A DNA stretch of 64,000 bases. Source: Epilithonimonas vandammei. GTDB taxonomy: Bacteria; Bacteroidota; Bacteroidia; Flavobacteriales; Weeksellaceae. A program made the position numbers and the translations under genes. Below, in pieces: positions 26,777-35,631 of this stretch. Each line of letters starts with the position of its first letter. The stretch's first letter is position 1. Below the pieces are notes generated by a model. The model ran no database searches and was not told the origin of the DNA. It saw nothing but the letters and a program-made list of their open reading frames with translations. The stretch lies in contig NZ_CP034161.1 of the NCBI RefSeq assembly GCF_003860525.1, positions 186,001 to 250,000 on the forward strand. Reading direction: 5' to 3'.

Positions 26777-27058
26777 TTAATTAATCTTGTATAATTCAAC
26801 ATTGGCCGTTTCCGGATGATCAACTTCCGGACCTGTTGTACCAAAAACCTGTTGTCCAGATGGCAGACCATTGACCGTACATGTAGGAGCAATCTCGTCT
26901 TGACACATGACACTTCTGTCCCATTGGTTGGTTGAGCTATTGAATATATAGCCCTGTTTAACTGCTAAATTCTTTTTGCTACTTTTTACATTTTGAGTAG
27001 CGAAAGCAGTTCCTGTTCCAATCAGAATTAGAACTGCGGGTAAAATGAAATTTTTCAT
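26777..27058 (-). CDS. DUF6520 family secreted peptide (copy 2)
   Basis: 93 residues with a signal peptide (MKNFILPAVLILIGTGTAFA) followed by KQGYIFNSSTNQWDRSVMC and a conserved tail (NGLPSGQQVFGTTGPEVDHP). Cys pair CQDEIAPTC. It differs from copy 1 mainly after the signal peptide. It lies 76 bp after the MauE/DoxX gene, in the same orientation. In Chryseobacterium-type genomes such peptides often accompany MauE-type membrane proteins, suggesting that the Cys pair is a disulphide substrate. Confidence 0.82.
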   Translation of the reverse strand: MKNFILPAVLILIGTGTAFATQNVKSSKKNLAVKQGYIFNSSTNQWDRSVMCQDEIAPTCTVNGLPSGQQVFGTTGPEVDHPETANVELYKIN

Positions 27059-27134
27059 TGTAATAAAATTTGATGTTATGCCTACTCTAAATCAACAGGT
27101 TTTCGGCATTCCCTGTTCTGTTGGCCAACAGATA

Positions 27135-28577
27135 TTATTTATATGTATATCTTGTAATTGCGTCACTTGACAATACATAAAAATAATTTTTCGTTGATAA
27201 GATTCCTTTGATCTTATTTCTATTTTGATTCTTAATGTAAAAGCTATACAGGTACTTTTTTGAGTGAACGTTATAAACATCAATGACATAATTATTTCTA
27301 AAATCTTTAAAGGATTCATTCATACCTCTCATTTTCGAAACATTGAAGAATTTGTCATCTGAAACGGTTTGGGTACTGTTAATTACACTCGGAGATCGCA
27401 ACAATTTGGTCTGCCCGTTATCAAGGGTCTTAGTTTCTATCTTTGTGTTAGACAGCGAATCAATAGTATGACTTCTCTGGATGTTCTGGAGATCAAAATC
27501 TGTCGTAATGATCTCGTTTCTGTAAAAATGGGTATAAATAATCTTTTTGTTTTTTCTATCCACGGTAATATCTCCATCCGTGTCAAAAACTCCATCTACT
27601 TTTGTCTCTAAGACATTTGGGACGATAACGTATTTTTTAGATGCCGTGTTTAAAATGCCCAGTTCATTCGCTTTTGTTTTTACAAGCATAGTTTTAAAAA
27701 TGTACCTTTTCGGTTCCAACATATAAAATCTTGAAAAATACAGGCGATTTATTTCTGTATCATAAGCTGTCAATGAAGGTAGCTTCCCTTCAAAAATAAC
27801 AGGTACTTTGCCATCGGAAACACTAAAGTAGGGATACAATACATTGATCGTGACACTAACAAATTGATAATTATAATTATCCAATTTAATTTTGTCAATT
27901 TTTACGGAACTAAAATCAGGATGTATCGTTGAAAGTAGTAAGGGCGTTTTTCGATTTCCCAGAAATAAAGTGTCACCATAATTACCAGCCAGATAATAGT
28001 TATTCATAGAAAACTCCAGTGTCTTGTATTTTTCTTCAATAGGTACAATTATCTTCCGAGTGAAAGTTCCCTGATTATCATAAATATGCGGATAAAATAC
28101 AGCAGTTAATACTGCTAATGGAAGCAAAATAGCTATTCCCAAGTAACTTATTAATCTTTCTTTGTCTACTGAGGTTCTAATTATAATGGCAATAATTGAT
28201 AAAAGAACACAAGTTAAATTAAAAAAGAGATGTTGATTCCAATCCATTTTTTCCAGAATTCCTCCACAAGAACAAGGTATAGAATCACTATAGTTAAGTA
28301 TTAGATAGATGTACAAGGTAAATGCAGTCATTATACTCAAACAAACATACAGACCGATCGTTCTTGATCTCGGTATTATTAATAGCAAAACGATAATTAC
28401 TTCAGATATAATGGTTGCGTACGACACAGCTCCAGCATACGTGCCGAATAGAGGTGACTGCGCTATCTGAACCTGGAAATTCTCAAAATCTTTCAACTTA
28501 CTTGCACCAGCATAACAGAATAGCAGGATGAAAAAGTAAGATACAGATATAGGGATAAAGGCATTGATCTTTTTCAT
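27135..28577 (-). CDS. MauE/DoxX-type redox-associated membrane protein with extracytoplasmic domain
   Basis: 480 residues. The first 170 contain four or five membrane helices and the MauE-type motif DSIPCSCGGILEKMDW (CxCGG). The remaining 300 form a soluble domain outside the membrane with repeated strand patterns (propeller-like). MauE proteins are linked to disulphide formation in secreted proteins such as methylamine dehydrogenase; here the nearby DUF6520 peptides with paired Cys are plausible clients. The large C-terminal domain is not part of classical MauE and may bind the peptide. It probably belongs to an operon with the small lipoprotein gene upstream. Confidence 0.75.
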   Translation of the reverse strand: MKKINAFIPISVSYFFILLFCYAGASKLKDFENFQVQIAQSPLFGTYAGAVSYATIISEVIIVLLLIIPRSRTIGLYVCLSIMTAFTLYIYLILNYSDSIPCSCGGILEKMDWNQHLFFNLTCVLLSIIAIIIRTSVDKERLISYLGIAILLPLAVLTAVFYPHIYDNQGTFTRKIIVPIEEKYKTLEFSMNNYYLAGNYGDTLFLGNRKTPLLLSTIHPDFSSVKIDKIKLDNYNYQFVSVTINVLYPYFSVSDGKVPVIFEGKLPSLTAYDTEINRLYFSRFYMLEPKRYIFKTMLVKTKANELGILNTASKKYVIVPNVLETKVDGVFDTDGDITVDRKNKKIIYTHFYRNEIITTDFDLQNIQRSHTIDSLSNTKIETKTLDNGQTKLLRSPSVINSTQTVSDDKFFNVSKMRGMNESFKDFRNNYVIDVYNVHSKKYLYSFYIKNQNRNKIKGILSTKNYFYVLSSDAITRYTYK

Positions 28578-28653
28578 GGCTTTTTACATTATTGTTACAG
28601 TAAGACTCTTTTAAAGCTTCGCTCTACGGTCGACTTGCGATCTGTTTGAGGAC

Positions 28654-28866
28654 CTATGGTTGGGAGCTCATTCGCCAGTTGTCCCGGTCTTTTGGCGGGT
28701 CCGTTTTTACAAATTCTTCCAACCTGGAGCTGTCGCCTTCTTTTTTGAAAGGGCTTCGCTCAAGTGCGGGCATTGTAGTGTCTTCGGTTAACAATTCATT
28801 TTCTCGACAAGAATTTAAAGAGGTAAGAATGATTCCTGTTGCTATAATTACAAAATGCTTTTTCAT
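28654..28866 (-). CDS. Small lipoprotein
   Basis: 70 residues with a type II signal peptide (MKKHFVIIATGIILTSLNSC, Cys20) and a charged tail without known domain (RENELLTEDTTMPALERSPF). It is the first gene of the minus-strand unit that continues with the MauE-type protein and DUF6520 peptides. Palindrome C lies 99 bp upstream. Function is unknown. Confidence 0.65.
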   Translation of the reverse strand: MKKHFVIIATGIILTSLNSCRENELLTEDTTMPALERSPFKKEGDSSRLEEFVKTDPPKDRDNWRMSSQP

Positions 28867-28964
28867 GATCTAAGGGATTAATGAGTTAATAATCCCGGCC
28901 GGTATTTTTCTAAGAATTCTTTCGACGAATTTAGAAAAGCAAAGTGTTTTGAAAAAGCTAATGT

Positions 28965-29011
28965 TGATCCGATTTATAAATTGTATAGGGTACGATTTAT
29001 AAATCGGATCA
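28965..29011. promoter_or_regulatory. Palindromic site C upstream of the lipoprotein-MauE-DUF6520 unit
   Basis: TGATCCGATTTATAAAT (28965-28981) and its exact reverse complement (28995-29011) flank 13 bp. Site D at 31362-31408 has the same arms and spacer length. It lies between the divergent lipoprotein gene and the TPR-AraC gene (29357). The rest of the 28867-29356 gap shows no gene. Probable target of the neighbouring regulator. Confidence 0.7.
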
Positions 29012-29356
29012 TCTAATTTATTTTACAATTAACTTATTATCAATTACATATGTGCGAAATCATGCGAACATTGGAATTCCGAATATTTTTTTGCGCTGCG
29101 GTCAGATTTCTCTCTCAAACAAGCCAAAAAAGGATTGCCTTAAAACGAAAAAATGATAAATAAAGATATATTGTCTTGCTATCGACTGATATTTTCCAAT
29201 TTAAATCATTGGAAATTAACAAACACTTGTTTAAATTTATAGCCAAATCGGATATAAAGTGTACATGATTCCTAAACATTAGGCTTTACGATGATTGAAC
29301 TAATAAATGATTACTCGTAAAATACTTAAATTAGTACTACCATAATTGCAGAGAAT

Positions 29357-31030
29357 TTGAAAAAAATTTTATTGTTTTTAGCGTTTTTCTATATTTTGCT
29401 AAATGGCCAGGAATTTACTGACTACAGAGAGCGGTATGACAATTTTGAAGAAAATGATATCAGGGCTTTTAAATTCCTAAATCCGTACATTGGAAAAGCC
29501 AAGGAGCAGAAAAATTATGCAGAATTAACTCAAGCTTATAAGGACGCGACAAGTTTTTCACCAGATAATAAATTACAATACGCAGACAGTATGGTCTGGG
29601 CTGCAGCCAAAAGCAAAAATCGAGACCTGATAGGAGCTTCTTACTTAACTAAAGGAACGATCTATTATTTTAACTACAAAAAATTCAAACTTGCTTTAGA
29701 CGAATACCTAAAAGCCTGGACTTATTTACAAGGGTCTGAAGATGAATACCTTTATTATAAAAACCTGTACCATATCGCTGTTGTAAAAAGCTACCTCGGT
29801 TATTATCAGGAGGCATTGCATCTTTTTGAAAAATGCAGGATACACTACGGAAATGAAAATAGCCATTCTAATCCCCCCAATTTGTCTTATAACAATAAAA
29901 AGGGTTATTTAAATAGTCTGCATCAGAATATTGCCTGCCTTGTCGAAGTTGGCCGTTTGAAAGAAGCTTCGTCATTGCTTAATAAAGGATTTCGGGAAAC
30001 AGCAGGTGATATAGACTTTTATATCGAAAGAAGTTATTTCTATAAGTTGCAGGGCATTATCGACTATAAAAATAAAAACTATGATCGTGCTATTTTAAAT
30101 TTCAATAATGCTCTTGCCGGCATTGAGAAAAAGAATGATTTCACGAATGCTTCAACAATCTATTTCTACAAAGGCAAAAGCCTGCTTAATAAAAATGAAA
30201 CTCATAAGGCGGTTTCTTATTTTATGAAGGTTGATTCCATATTTATAAAACATCTGTTCATCCTACCGGAAGTGAGAGAAAACTATGAAATACTGATCAA
30301 TAACTCCAAAAGAACAGGCGACAATAAAATGGAACTTTATTACACAAGCCAGCTGCTTAAAGTGGATCATATGCTTTCAACTGATTTTAAATACCTGTCT
30401 GAAAAGATTCATAAGGAATATGATACTAAAGATTTACTCGAAGCTAAGAAAAGACTGGAGACTTCCAGCGCAAATGCAAATCGAACAGCGGCGATACTTT
30501 TTTGCCTACTGCTTCTTTTCGTTTTGATTTTATATCTCAATTGGCAAAAAGAAAAGCGAATTGAGTTAAAATATAAAGATCTACTGGTTAAGATAAATGA
30601 TGAAGGTAGGCAAAAGCCAATAGATAAGCTTGACTACAAACCTAAAAATTCTAAACTCAACGAGGAAAAAGCAAATGATATTTTATCCAAACTTTCACAG
30701 TTGGAAGAAGAGCATTTTTTTCTTGAAAAGAGTTTGACGCTCAATAAGCTGGCGACAAGATTAAAAACAAATACATCCTATTTATCGGAAATCATTAATG
30801 ACTATAAAGGTTGTCATTTCAATGCGTACTTAAATCAGTTACGAATAAAATATATTATGCATAAATTGTATCATAACAAATCTTGGCGTGGCTATTCTAT
30901 AAAAGCACTAAGTGATGAGTGTGGATTCAGTAACAGATCTAAATTTTCCGAAGCATTCTATAAAATCAGCGGTTTGTCTCCCGTAGAATTTATCAGAAAA
31001 AGAAATAAAGAATTAGACGAAGATCACTGA
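29357..31030 (+). CDS. TPR-containing AraC-family transcriptional regulator (second)
   Basis: 557 residues. The start is TTG at 29357: no in-frame ATG precedes the signal-like KKILLFLAFFYILLNGQ. TPR-like helices occupy about 25-350, a membrane helix (ILFCLLLLFVLILYLNW) lies near 380, and the C-terminus is an AraC-type HTH (TNTSYLSEIINDYKG, LRIKYIMHKLYHN, SDECGFSNRSKFSEAFYKISG). The layout equals that of the regulator at 6368-8092. It is flanked by the identical palindromes C and D and probably controls the peptide locus on its left. Confidence 0.85.
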   Translation: MKKILLFLAFFYILLNGQEFTDYRERYDNFEENDIRAFKFLNPYIGKAKEQKNYAELTQAYKDATSFSPDNKLQYADSMVWAAAKSKNRDLIGASYLTKGTIYYFNYKKFKLALDEYLKAWTYLQGSEDEYLYYKNLYHIAVVKSYLGYYQEALHLFEKCRIHYGNENSHSNPPNLSYNNKKGYLNSLHQNIACLVEVGRLKEASSLLNKGFRETAGDIDFYIERSYFYKLQGIIDYKNKNYDRAILNFNNALAGIEKKNDFTNASTIYFYKGKSLLNKNETHKAVSYFMKVDSIFIKHLFILPEVRENYEILINNSKRTGDNKMELYYTSQLLKVDHMLSTDFKYLSEKIHKEYDTKDLLEAKKRLETSSANANRTAAILFCLLLLFVLILYLNWQKEKRIELKYKDLLVKINDEGRQKPIDKLDYKPKNSKLNEEKANDILSKLSQLEEEHFFLEKSLTLNKLATRLKTNTSYLSEIINDYKGCHFNAYLNQLRIKYIMHKLYHNKSWRGYSIKALSDECGFSNRSKFSEAFYKISGLSPVEFIRKRNKELDEDH

Positions 31031-31113
31031 TGAGCTTACTATTAAAGTATGTTTATAAAGCTTCCTGGCATATTGGAGATTTATTGCGTTTTAACCTTGG
31101 CATTCATAGGCTT

Positions 31114-31275
31114 CTAGCCATTTCTGATAAAAATCCATCGTACCTCTTTACCGCAGTAATCTGGCATTATATCTCCCTTTGAAATATAGATGACAGTACT
31201 GATCGTACCTTGAACCTCCCATTCTCCGCTGAAAGTACATTTTCTACCTGTTACTAAAGAAGTCTTCAAATCCGG
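31114..31275 (-). pseudogene. Gene remnant between the regulator and site D
   Basis: On the minus strand an open frame of about 53 codons without a start codon reads CTFSGEWEVQGTISTVIYIS followed by KGDIMPDYCGKEVRW. It looks like the C-terminal part of a small protein that lost its 5' end. Site D lies 87 bp upstream, as expected for a former target promoter. The rest of the 31031-31594 gap shows no gene. Confidence 0.4.
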
Positions 31276-31361
31276 TTATTGTTTTAGATGATTTTAGTCT
31301 GCTTTTTCAAGCTTTTATATGTCGAAGTTAGAAAAGCAATCATTAGGTTAATAATATTAGA

Positions 31362-31408
31362 TGATCCGATTTATAAATTGTACAGGGTACAATTTATAAA
31401 TCGGATCA
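31362..31408. promoter_or_regulatory. Palindromic site D
   Basis: The same 17-bp arms as site C with a 13-bp spacer; here the pairing extends inward (TGTAC / GTACA), giving 22-bp arms around AGG. It lies 333 bp past the regulator gene and 186 bp before rteC. Confidence 0.7.
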
Positions 31409-31594
31409 TAGAGACATCCATTATAAACCATTGACTACCAGTATTTAGACTAAAAAATTACGACAGAGTAATGATATTTACCACAATACAACTGATCATA
31501 ATAACAGAGACGCATAAATGCTATCACAATAAAAGCTAAACAGTTAATTCTGTACGATTATCCGATTTTTATATGTATTTAAAATAATTTACTT

Positions 31595-32440
31595 ATGAAT
31601 CGACAAGTTTTTAGAAAAAGAATTGATCAATTGTGGAAGAACTTAACAATGTCAATAGACCAGATTAACCGGAGTGATCTTGATATCATTTCCAGGGTCG
31701 AGAAAATCCTGATGGAAACAGATGAAGCAATTACCAGTTTGAAAGCTTTACTAAGACAATACAAGTTTCAGGACTGGAGTGATGAAATACAATTCTTTAA
31801 AATTACCAAACCCCAGTTTGTGGCTCTTTACATTTACTATTCAAAAGTGTTGTCTATTGAAGCCTCAAAACCCTATGCTAATGAAGCTACATTAAAATCC
31901 TATTTTGAAAATGAAAGATCTGGTCTGCTGTACTTCTACAATGAACAGAGAGAGTTTATCAGTTACTACCGCAGAAAAGCAACCTTCCTCGATAAGAAAT
32001 ATTTTGTTCGTTTTAAATTTGATTTTAAACTAAAACTTAGTCCCGAATTATATAGCTACGACCAGGAATTCTGTACATCGCACGATCACCTCGTTGCACA
32101 AATTATTGCAAATGATCTGTTGGATGAATATTTAGTGCATAGAATTGACCTTAAAGATTCTATTGAAAAACCAATCAGCGCCGTCGGGAAGCTTGAATGG
32201 ACGGCTCCAAAAGTGGCGCTCATCGAGCTGCTATTTGCGCTGCATCAAACAAAGTGTTTTGATGGCGGCCAGGCTGATCTGGCAGAGGTATTCCGCTGGG
32301 CGGAAAACTCAATGAATATTAATCTTGGTAATTATCATAAGACGTTAAGCGAAATACGTTTACGAAAAAGCGATCAGACCAAGTTTTTATCGCTGCTTCA
32401 GAAGAATTTAAGCCAATTTCTCGATGATCTGGATATTTAA
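31595..32440 (+). CDS. rteC: RteC-like protein
   Basis: 281 residues of the RteC family. In CTnDOT, RteC activates excision genes of a conjugative transposon. Family-typical parts are the helical N-terminal half (SIDQINRSDLDIISRVEKIL), the central FYNEQREFISYYRRKATFLD, and the C-terminal region GKLEWTAPKVALIELLFALH, then NMNLGNYHKTLSEIR-like (here MNINLGNYHKTLSEIR) and KTKFLxxLxxxL. Its presence supports an ICE relationship. No rteA/rteB two-component genes are in the window. Confidence 0.82.
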   Translation: MNRQVFRKRIDQLWKNLTMSIDQINRSDLDIISRVEKILMETDEAITSLKALLRQYKFQDWSDEIQFFKITKPQFVALYIYYSKVLSIEASKPYANEATLKSYFENERSGLLYFYNEQREFISYYRRKATFLDKKYFVRFKFDFKLKLSPELYSYDQEFCTSHDHLVAQIIANDLLDEYLVHRIDLKDSIEKPISAVGKLEWTAPKVALIELLFALHQTKCFDGGQADLAEVFRWAENSMNINLGNYHKTLSEIRLRKSDQTKFLSLLQKNLSQFLDDLDI

Positions 32441-32583
32441 TACATCAAAATCTTCCGGATTGTACGTTTTATAACAGCAAAATTACGATTGGACGGTTAA
32501 AACATCTACTTTTCCCCTTTATCCCAAATTCTGTGATTGTATCTTAATGTAAAACCGTTCCATAGCGGTGGATACAAAGGATT

Positions 32584-32613
32584 CTTTCGGTAGTACCGAC
32601 AAACTACCGAAAG
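32584..32613 (+). other. Perfect hairpin upstream of the HTH gene
   Basis: CTTTCGGTAG (32584-32593) and CTACCGAAAG (32604-32613) are exact reverse complements with a 10-nt loop, 48 bp before the ATG at 32662. It may be an operator or an rteC terminator, although no T-run follows. Confidence 0.5.
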
Positions 32614-32661
32614 ATTTCTATTTCGATTTCCAAATTTTGTCAAGTGATAAACATTGAACCT

Positions 32662-32925
32662 ATGGAAATATCAATTGTAACCAAAGAGGATCTTCAACAG
32701 CTGAAAAATGAACTGCTGGAAGAGATCAAACATTTACTGGAAAAAGAGAACACAGCCCAGAAAGAATGGCTTCGAAGTTCCGAGGTCAGGAAATTACTGA
32801 ATATTTCGGCCGGAACTTTGCAGACGCTGCGAATCAACGGCTCGCTGTCTTACACCAAGGTTGGAGGAACGCTCTTTTACAGCTACAAAGACATTCAGAA
32901 ACTTCTTAGCGGCGCTAAAAAATGA
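32662..32925 (+). CDS. Helix-turn-helix (excisionase-like) protein
   Basis: 87 residues from the ATG at 32662 (a GTG at 32644 is in frame). A coiled-coil-like N-terminus (LKNELLEEIKHLLEKEN) precedes a MerR/excisionase-type winged HTH (WLRSSEVRKLLNISAGTLQT, GSLSYTKVGGTLFYSYKDI). Such proteins in Bacteroidetes elements act in excision or in controlling the element's genes. Its stop overlaps the start of the next gene (ATGA). Confidence 0.8.
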   Translation: MEISIVTKEDLQQLKNELLEEIKHLLEKENTAQKEWLRSSEVRKLLNISAGTLQTLRINGSLSYTKVGGTLFYSYKDIQKLLSGAKK

Positions 32926-33482
32926 TAGTTAATCGAAACAGCAGTCGTATGAAACAGTCTAAAAATATCATCCGCCTATTTGAAAATGTGGTCTGGGATG
33001 AAACCATGCTTCCCTCCCACATCAGTATGTATGTCTCGCTTCTTCAATTGTGGTCAACCAACCAGTTCCGGAAGTCCTTCAGGATTCATCGTGATGAAGT
33101 GATGAAGCTGAGCAGGATCAGATCACTGGCTACCTATCACCGATGCATCAGGCAATTGGATACTGCCGGATTAATAGACTATGCACCTAGCTATGACCCG
33201 TACAAAGGAAGCCTTGTTGAAATCATTGAAGATAGAGAACGGTCGCTTCGAAAGACGAACACTATAGCTCAAAACGAGCAAAAGTTTGTTATTCCCGATT
33301 TTTTTGAGGTCGAGTTATATTTTACGGAGCGTGATCTTTCTTCTTCCGAAGCAAAAAAGTTCTTCAACTATTATGAATTACAAAACTGGAACGTGCACCG
33401 TAATAAACCAATGTCGAGCTGGCAGGCTGCGGCAAGGAACTGGATTTCAAAACAACAAAAACAAGTGCTTACGCACCAATAA
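32922..33482 (+). CDS. Replication/regulatory protein with winged-helix region (hypothetical)
   Basis: 186 residues. The centre (HISMYVSLLQLWSTNQFRKS; LSRIRSLATYHRCIRQLDT; GLIDYAPSYDPYKGS) has the pattern of winged-helix domains found in phage-type replication proteins. It overlaps the upstream HTH gene by 4 bp. The C-terminal MSSWQAAARNWISKQQKQ recalls the tails of primosomal helper proteins. No exact family was recognised. Confidence 0.6.
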   Translation: MIVNRNSSRMKQSKNIIRLFENVVWDETMLPSHISMYVSLLQLWSTNQFRKSFRIHRDEVMKLSRIRSLATYHRCIRQLDTAGLIDYAPSYDPYKGSLVEIIEDRERSLRKTNTIAQNEQKFVIPDFFEVELYFTERDLSSSEAKKFFNYYELQNWNVHRNKPMSSWQAAARNWISKQQKQVLTHQ

Positions 33483-33484
33483 CA

Positions 33485-33751
33485 ATGCAAAGCTTACTTA
33501 TGAAAAATATAGATCCGAAAACACCGCTCTGGAAACTGACCGTGGAGGAATACCTTGAATTGATGAGAAGCATTTGCCCTGAAAATCAATATGCGTTTGG
33601 GCTCAAAGGATTGGCCAATATCCTTGGATGCTCGATCTCAAAAGCCTCCGAAATAAAGTCTTCGGGAATACTGGATGAGGCGATTATTCAGAGGGGAAAT
33701 ATCATCATCATTGACAAGAAAAAAGCACTCAAGCTTTTTGCAGCCAAATAG
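33485..33751 (+). CDS. Small DNA-binding-like protein (hypothetical, DUF3853-like)
   Basis: 88 residues. After LWKLTVEEYLELMRSI comes a HTH-like segment (GLKGLANILGCSISKASEIK) and the tail IIIDKKKALKLFAAK, which resembles small Bacteroidetes element proteins of the DUF3853 type. It starts 2 bp after the preceding gene and ends 2 bp before the next, so it lies in a tight operon. The family name is from memory. Confidence 0.6.
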   Translation: MQSLLMKNIDPKTPLWKLTVEEYLELMRSICPENQYAFGLKGLANILGCSISKASEIKSSGILDEAIIQRGNIIIIDKKKALKLFAAK

Positions 33752-33753
33752 CA

Positions 33754-34464
33754 ATGTATTACCTGGAGCTCATACAGAAGTTTTGGAACTTCAACCAGAA
33801 AGCAAAGCTTGACGCAACGGTTATTACGGTATATTTCTACCTGCTGAACCTTGCCAATGACTGCGGTTCATATACGGTCAGTATTTCCGACCGAAATTTT
33901 AGCAGAACTTTAGGTCTGTCCAGGAACAGCATAATGGCCGCAAGAAAGAAACTGCAAAGCCTGGGAATCATTCATTACAACAAAGACACCGTAGGTGTTG
34001 CAACCTACCGCTTGGTATTGGACTATCAGGAAGAACTATTTGAACCTGAAACGGATCAAATAGATTCTCTTTTGCCAGCTGTTGTTATCCCCACGGACGA
34101 AGAACCCATTGCCTCCTCCTCTACTTCTCTGACGTCTCCTGTTTCTTATGAAAATCAGGAAGAAATAAATGATAACCTGGGGGCAGGCGATAGCAGTCAC
34201 GAACCAGCAGTGAAAGGAACCGACCAACCGTCTTTGGATATATTCCTGGAATATGCCCAAACTTTAGAGGGCTACGAACCGTCACTGGATCACAAGATCA
34301 CAGAAAAATACAGTTCCTGGCAAAAAAATGACTGGAAAAGTGTGTCCGGACGCCCTATCACCGACTGGAAATCGTCGCTCAAAAGCCTGATGCCTTTTAT
34401 GAAAAATACGGCTGACAAAGATCTCTCTGTAACATCAATTCCCAGAATCAAACGACCTCAATAA
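33754..34464 (+). CDS. Winged-helix replication-associated protein (hypothetical)
   Basis: 236 residues. The N-terminal domain (YYLELIQKFWNFNQKAKLDA; VSISDRNFSRTLGLSRNSIM; SLGIIHYNKDTVG) is a phage-replication-type winged helix. The rest is low-complexity and acidic, with a C-terminal helical part (ITEKYSSWQKNDWKSV, GRPITDWKSSLKSLMPFM) like that of helicase-loader proteins. Last gene of the small operon before rep. Confidence 0.55.
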   Translation: MYYLELIQKFWNFNQKAKLDATVITVYFYLLNLANDCGSYTVSISDRNFSRTLGLSRNSIMAARKKLQSLGIIHYNKDTVGVATYRLVLDYQEELFEPETDQIDSLLPAVVIPTDEEPIASSSTSLTSPVSYENQEEINDNLGAGDSSHEPAVKGTDQPSLDIFLEYAQTLEGYEPSLDHKITEKYSSWQKNDWKSVSGRPITDWKSSLKSLMPFMKNTADKDLSVTSIPRIKRPQ

Positions 34465-34532
34465 GAATAGGCTGAATTTGTCAGAATTTAAAACGGCACT
34501 TAAATACATCCAATATCTAAATAGCATTAAAT

Positions 34533-35630
34533 ATGGCAATCCCTGAAAAAGAGGTCAGATTGGTACGCAAGAACTTTGAAAACAGCACGGATAAAGTGCA
34601 GGACAGAATTCGTATAGGCAACCGGTTTGTCGATGATTTTATCTTTGATGACCATCAGGCTGCAGATATTCCGATCAACGCACTGCGGGTTATTTTTAAC
34701 ATTATTTCTCAACTCAGCAATGAACAGTTTCGTCCCGAAGACCGTCCCAAGCAGCTTTCATTATTCGATGATGAATTTGAGACAGACAACAATATTTTCG
34801 CAGCAATGAAGATCCGAAACAGTAAAATCTCTCCGAGCGGCTCGACAAAACAGGTCATCGACGCCTACGAGTTTTTGGCTCAATTCAAAATGGGATGGTA
34901 TCGGTCCGTTAATGCCAAAGGAAAAGAAATAAGGACATTCGGAGGATTGATCTCCACGCCAAGTTACGATCAGCGTGGTTATACCAGTTTTCTTATCAGC
35001 AGTTACTGGCTTAAAAAATTAATGGTCATCCCGGAATACAATTATGTGCTGTACAACCTGGTCTATAACATCCGGAATAATAAGCATATCATTTTTGCGA
35101 TCTGGCTTTCTAAACTGCCGGAGACTGGAAGCTCTTTAAAGCTTGAAACGCTGAACAGCAAATTCGGGCTTCATTACAGATCTGCCAATGACTTTTGTTT
35201 TAAATTCCTGAAACCGGCCAAAGCAAGCCTTGACCAATTTAATACGCTTTCATTCCGCTACCATTACCGTGGCGATACAATTGATATTCAGCCCGTCCTT
35301 TTAAGTGAACGAACGGATAATAAAGCTTTGCAACAAAAGGAAAACTATACCCCGATCACAAGAAGGCTCCGGTATTTTAAAAATAGGTACCGTCTCACCG
35401 ACCGGCAGATGACCCAACTCTCCTATCAGTACATCCACATTTTTCAGACCCGGGAGCTAATCGAAAAAGCCTTCAAAAGATTCATCAGGGATAACCGGCT
35501 TCAAAAAATCAGGTCAACGGACTATACCGGTATTGATTTTCTAAACAAATTGCAGGAATACCTGATCCTGGTGTACCGAGAAACCAAAATGGGTGAATTG
35601 CTGCCCAATGGTTATCCTGTTATTATATGA
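34533..35630 (+). CDS. Replication initiator protein (Rep)
   Basis: 365 residues related to iteron-binding Rep proteins with two winged-helix domains (about 45-170 and 190-350; IPINALRVIFNIISQL, AYEFLAQFKMGWYRSV, LKLETLNSKFGLHYRSANDF). The strongest support is its position: eight copies of a 19-bp iteron and two DnaA boxes start 2 bp after its stop. It would bind the iterons and open the origin. This is the usual arrangement of a plasmid replicon and unusual in an ICE. Confidence 0.8.
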   Translation: MAIPEKEVRLVRKNFENSTDKVQDRIRIGNRFVDDFIFDDHQAADIPINALRVIFNIISQLSNEQFRPEDRPKQLSLFDDEFETDNNIFAAMKIRNSKISPSGSTKQVIDAYEFLAQFKMGWYRSVNAKGKEIRTFGGLISTPSYDQRGYTSFLISSYWLKKLMVIPEYNYVLYNLVYNIRNNKHIIFAIWLSKLPETGSSLKLETLNSKFGLHYRSANDFCFKFLKPAKASLDQFNTLSFRYHYRGDTIDIQPVLLSERTDNKALQQKENYTPITRRLRYFKNRYRLTDRQMTQLSYQYIHIFQTRELIEKAFKRFIRDNRLQKIRSTDYTGIDFLNKLQEYLILVYRETKMGELLPNGYPVII

Positions 35631-35631
35631 T

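Noticed and set aside
26704..26913. 69-codon minus-strand ORF overlapping the second DUF6520 gene
   Set aside because: It is another frame of the DUF6520 gene and lacks a signal peptide or homology.
32584..32613. Integrase attachment site at the perfect hairpin
   Set aside because: No second copy and no integrase gene are in the window, so an att site cannot be supported.
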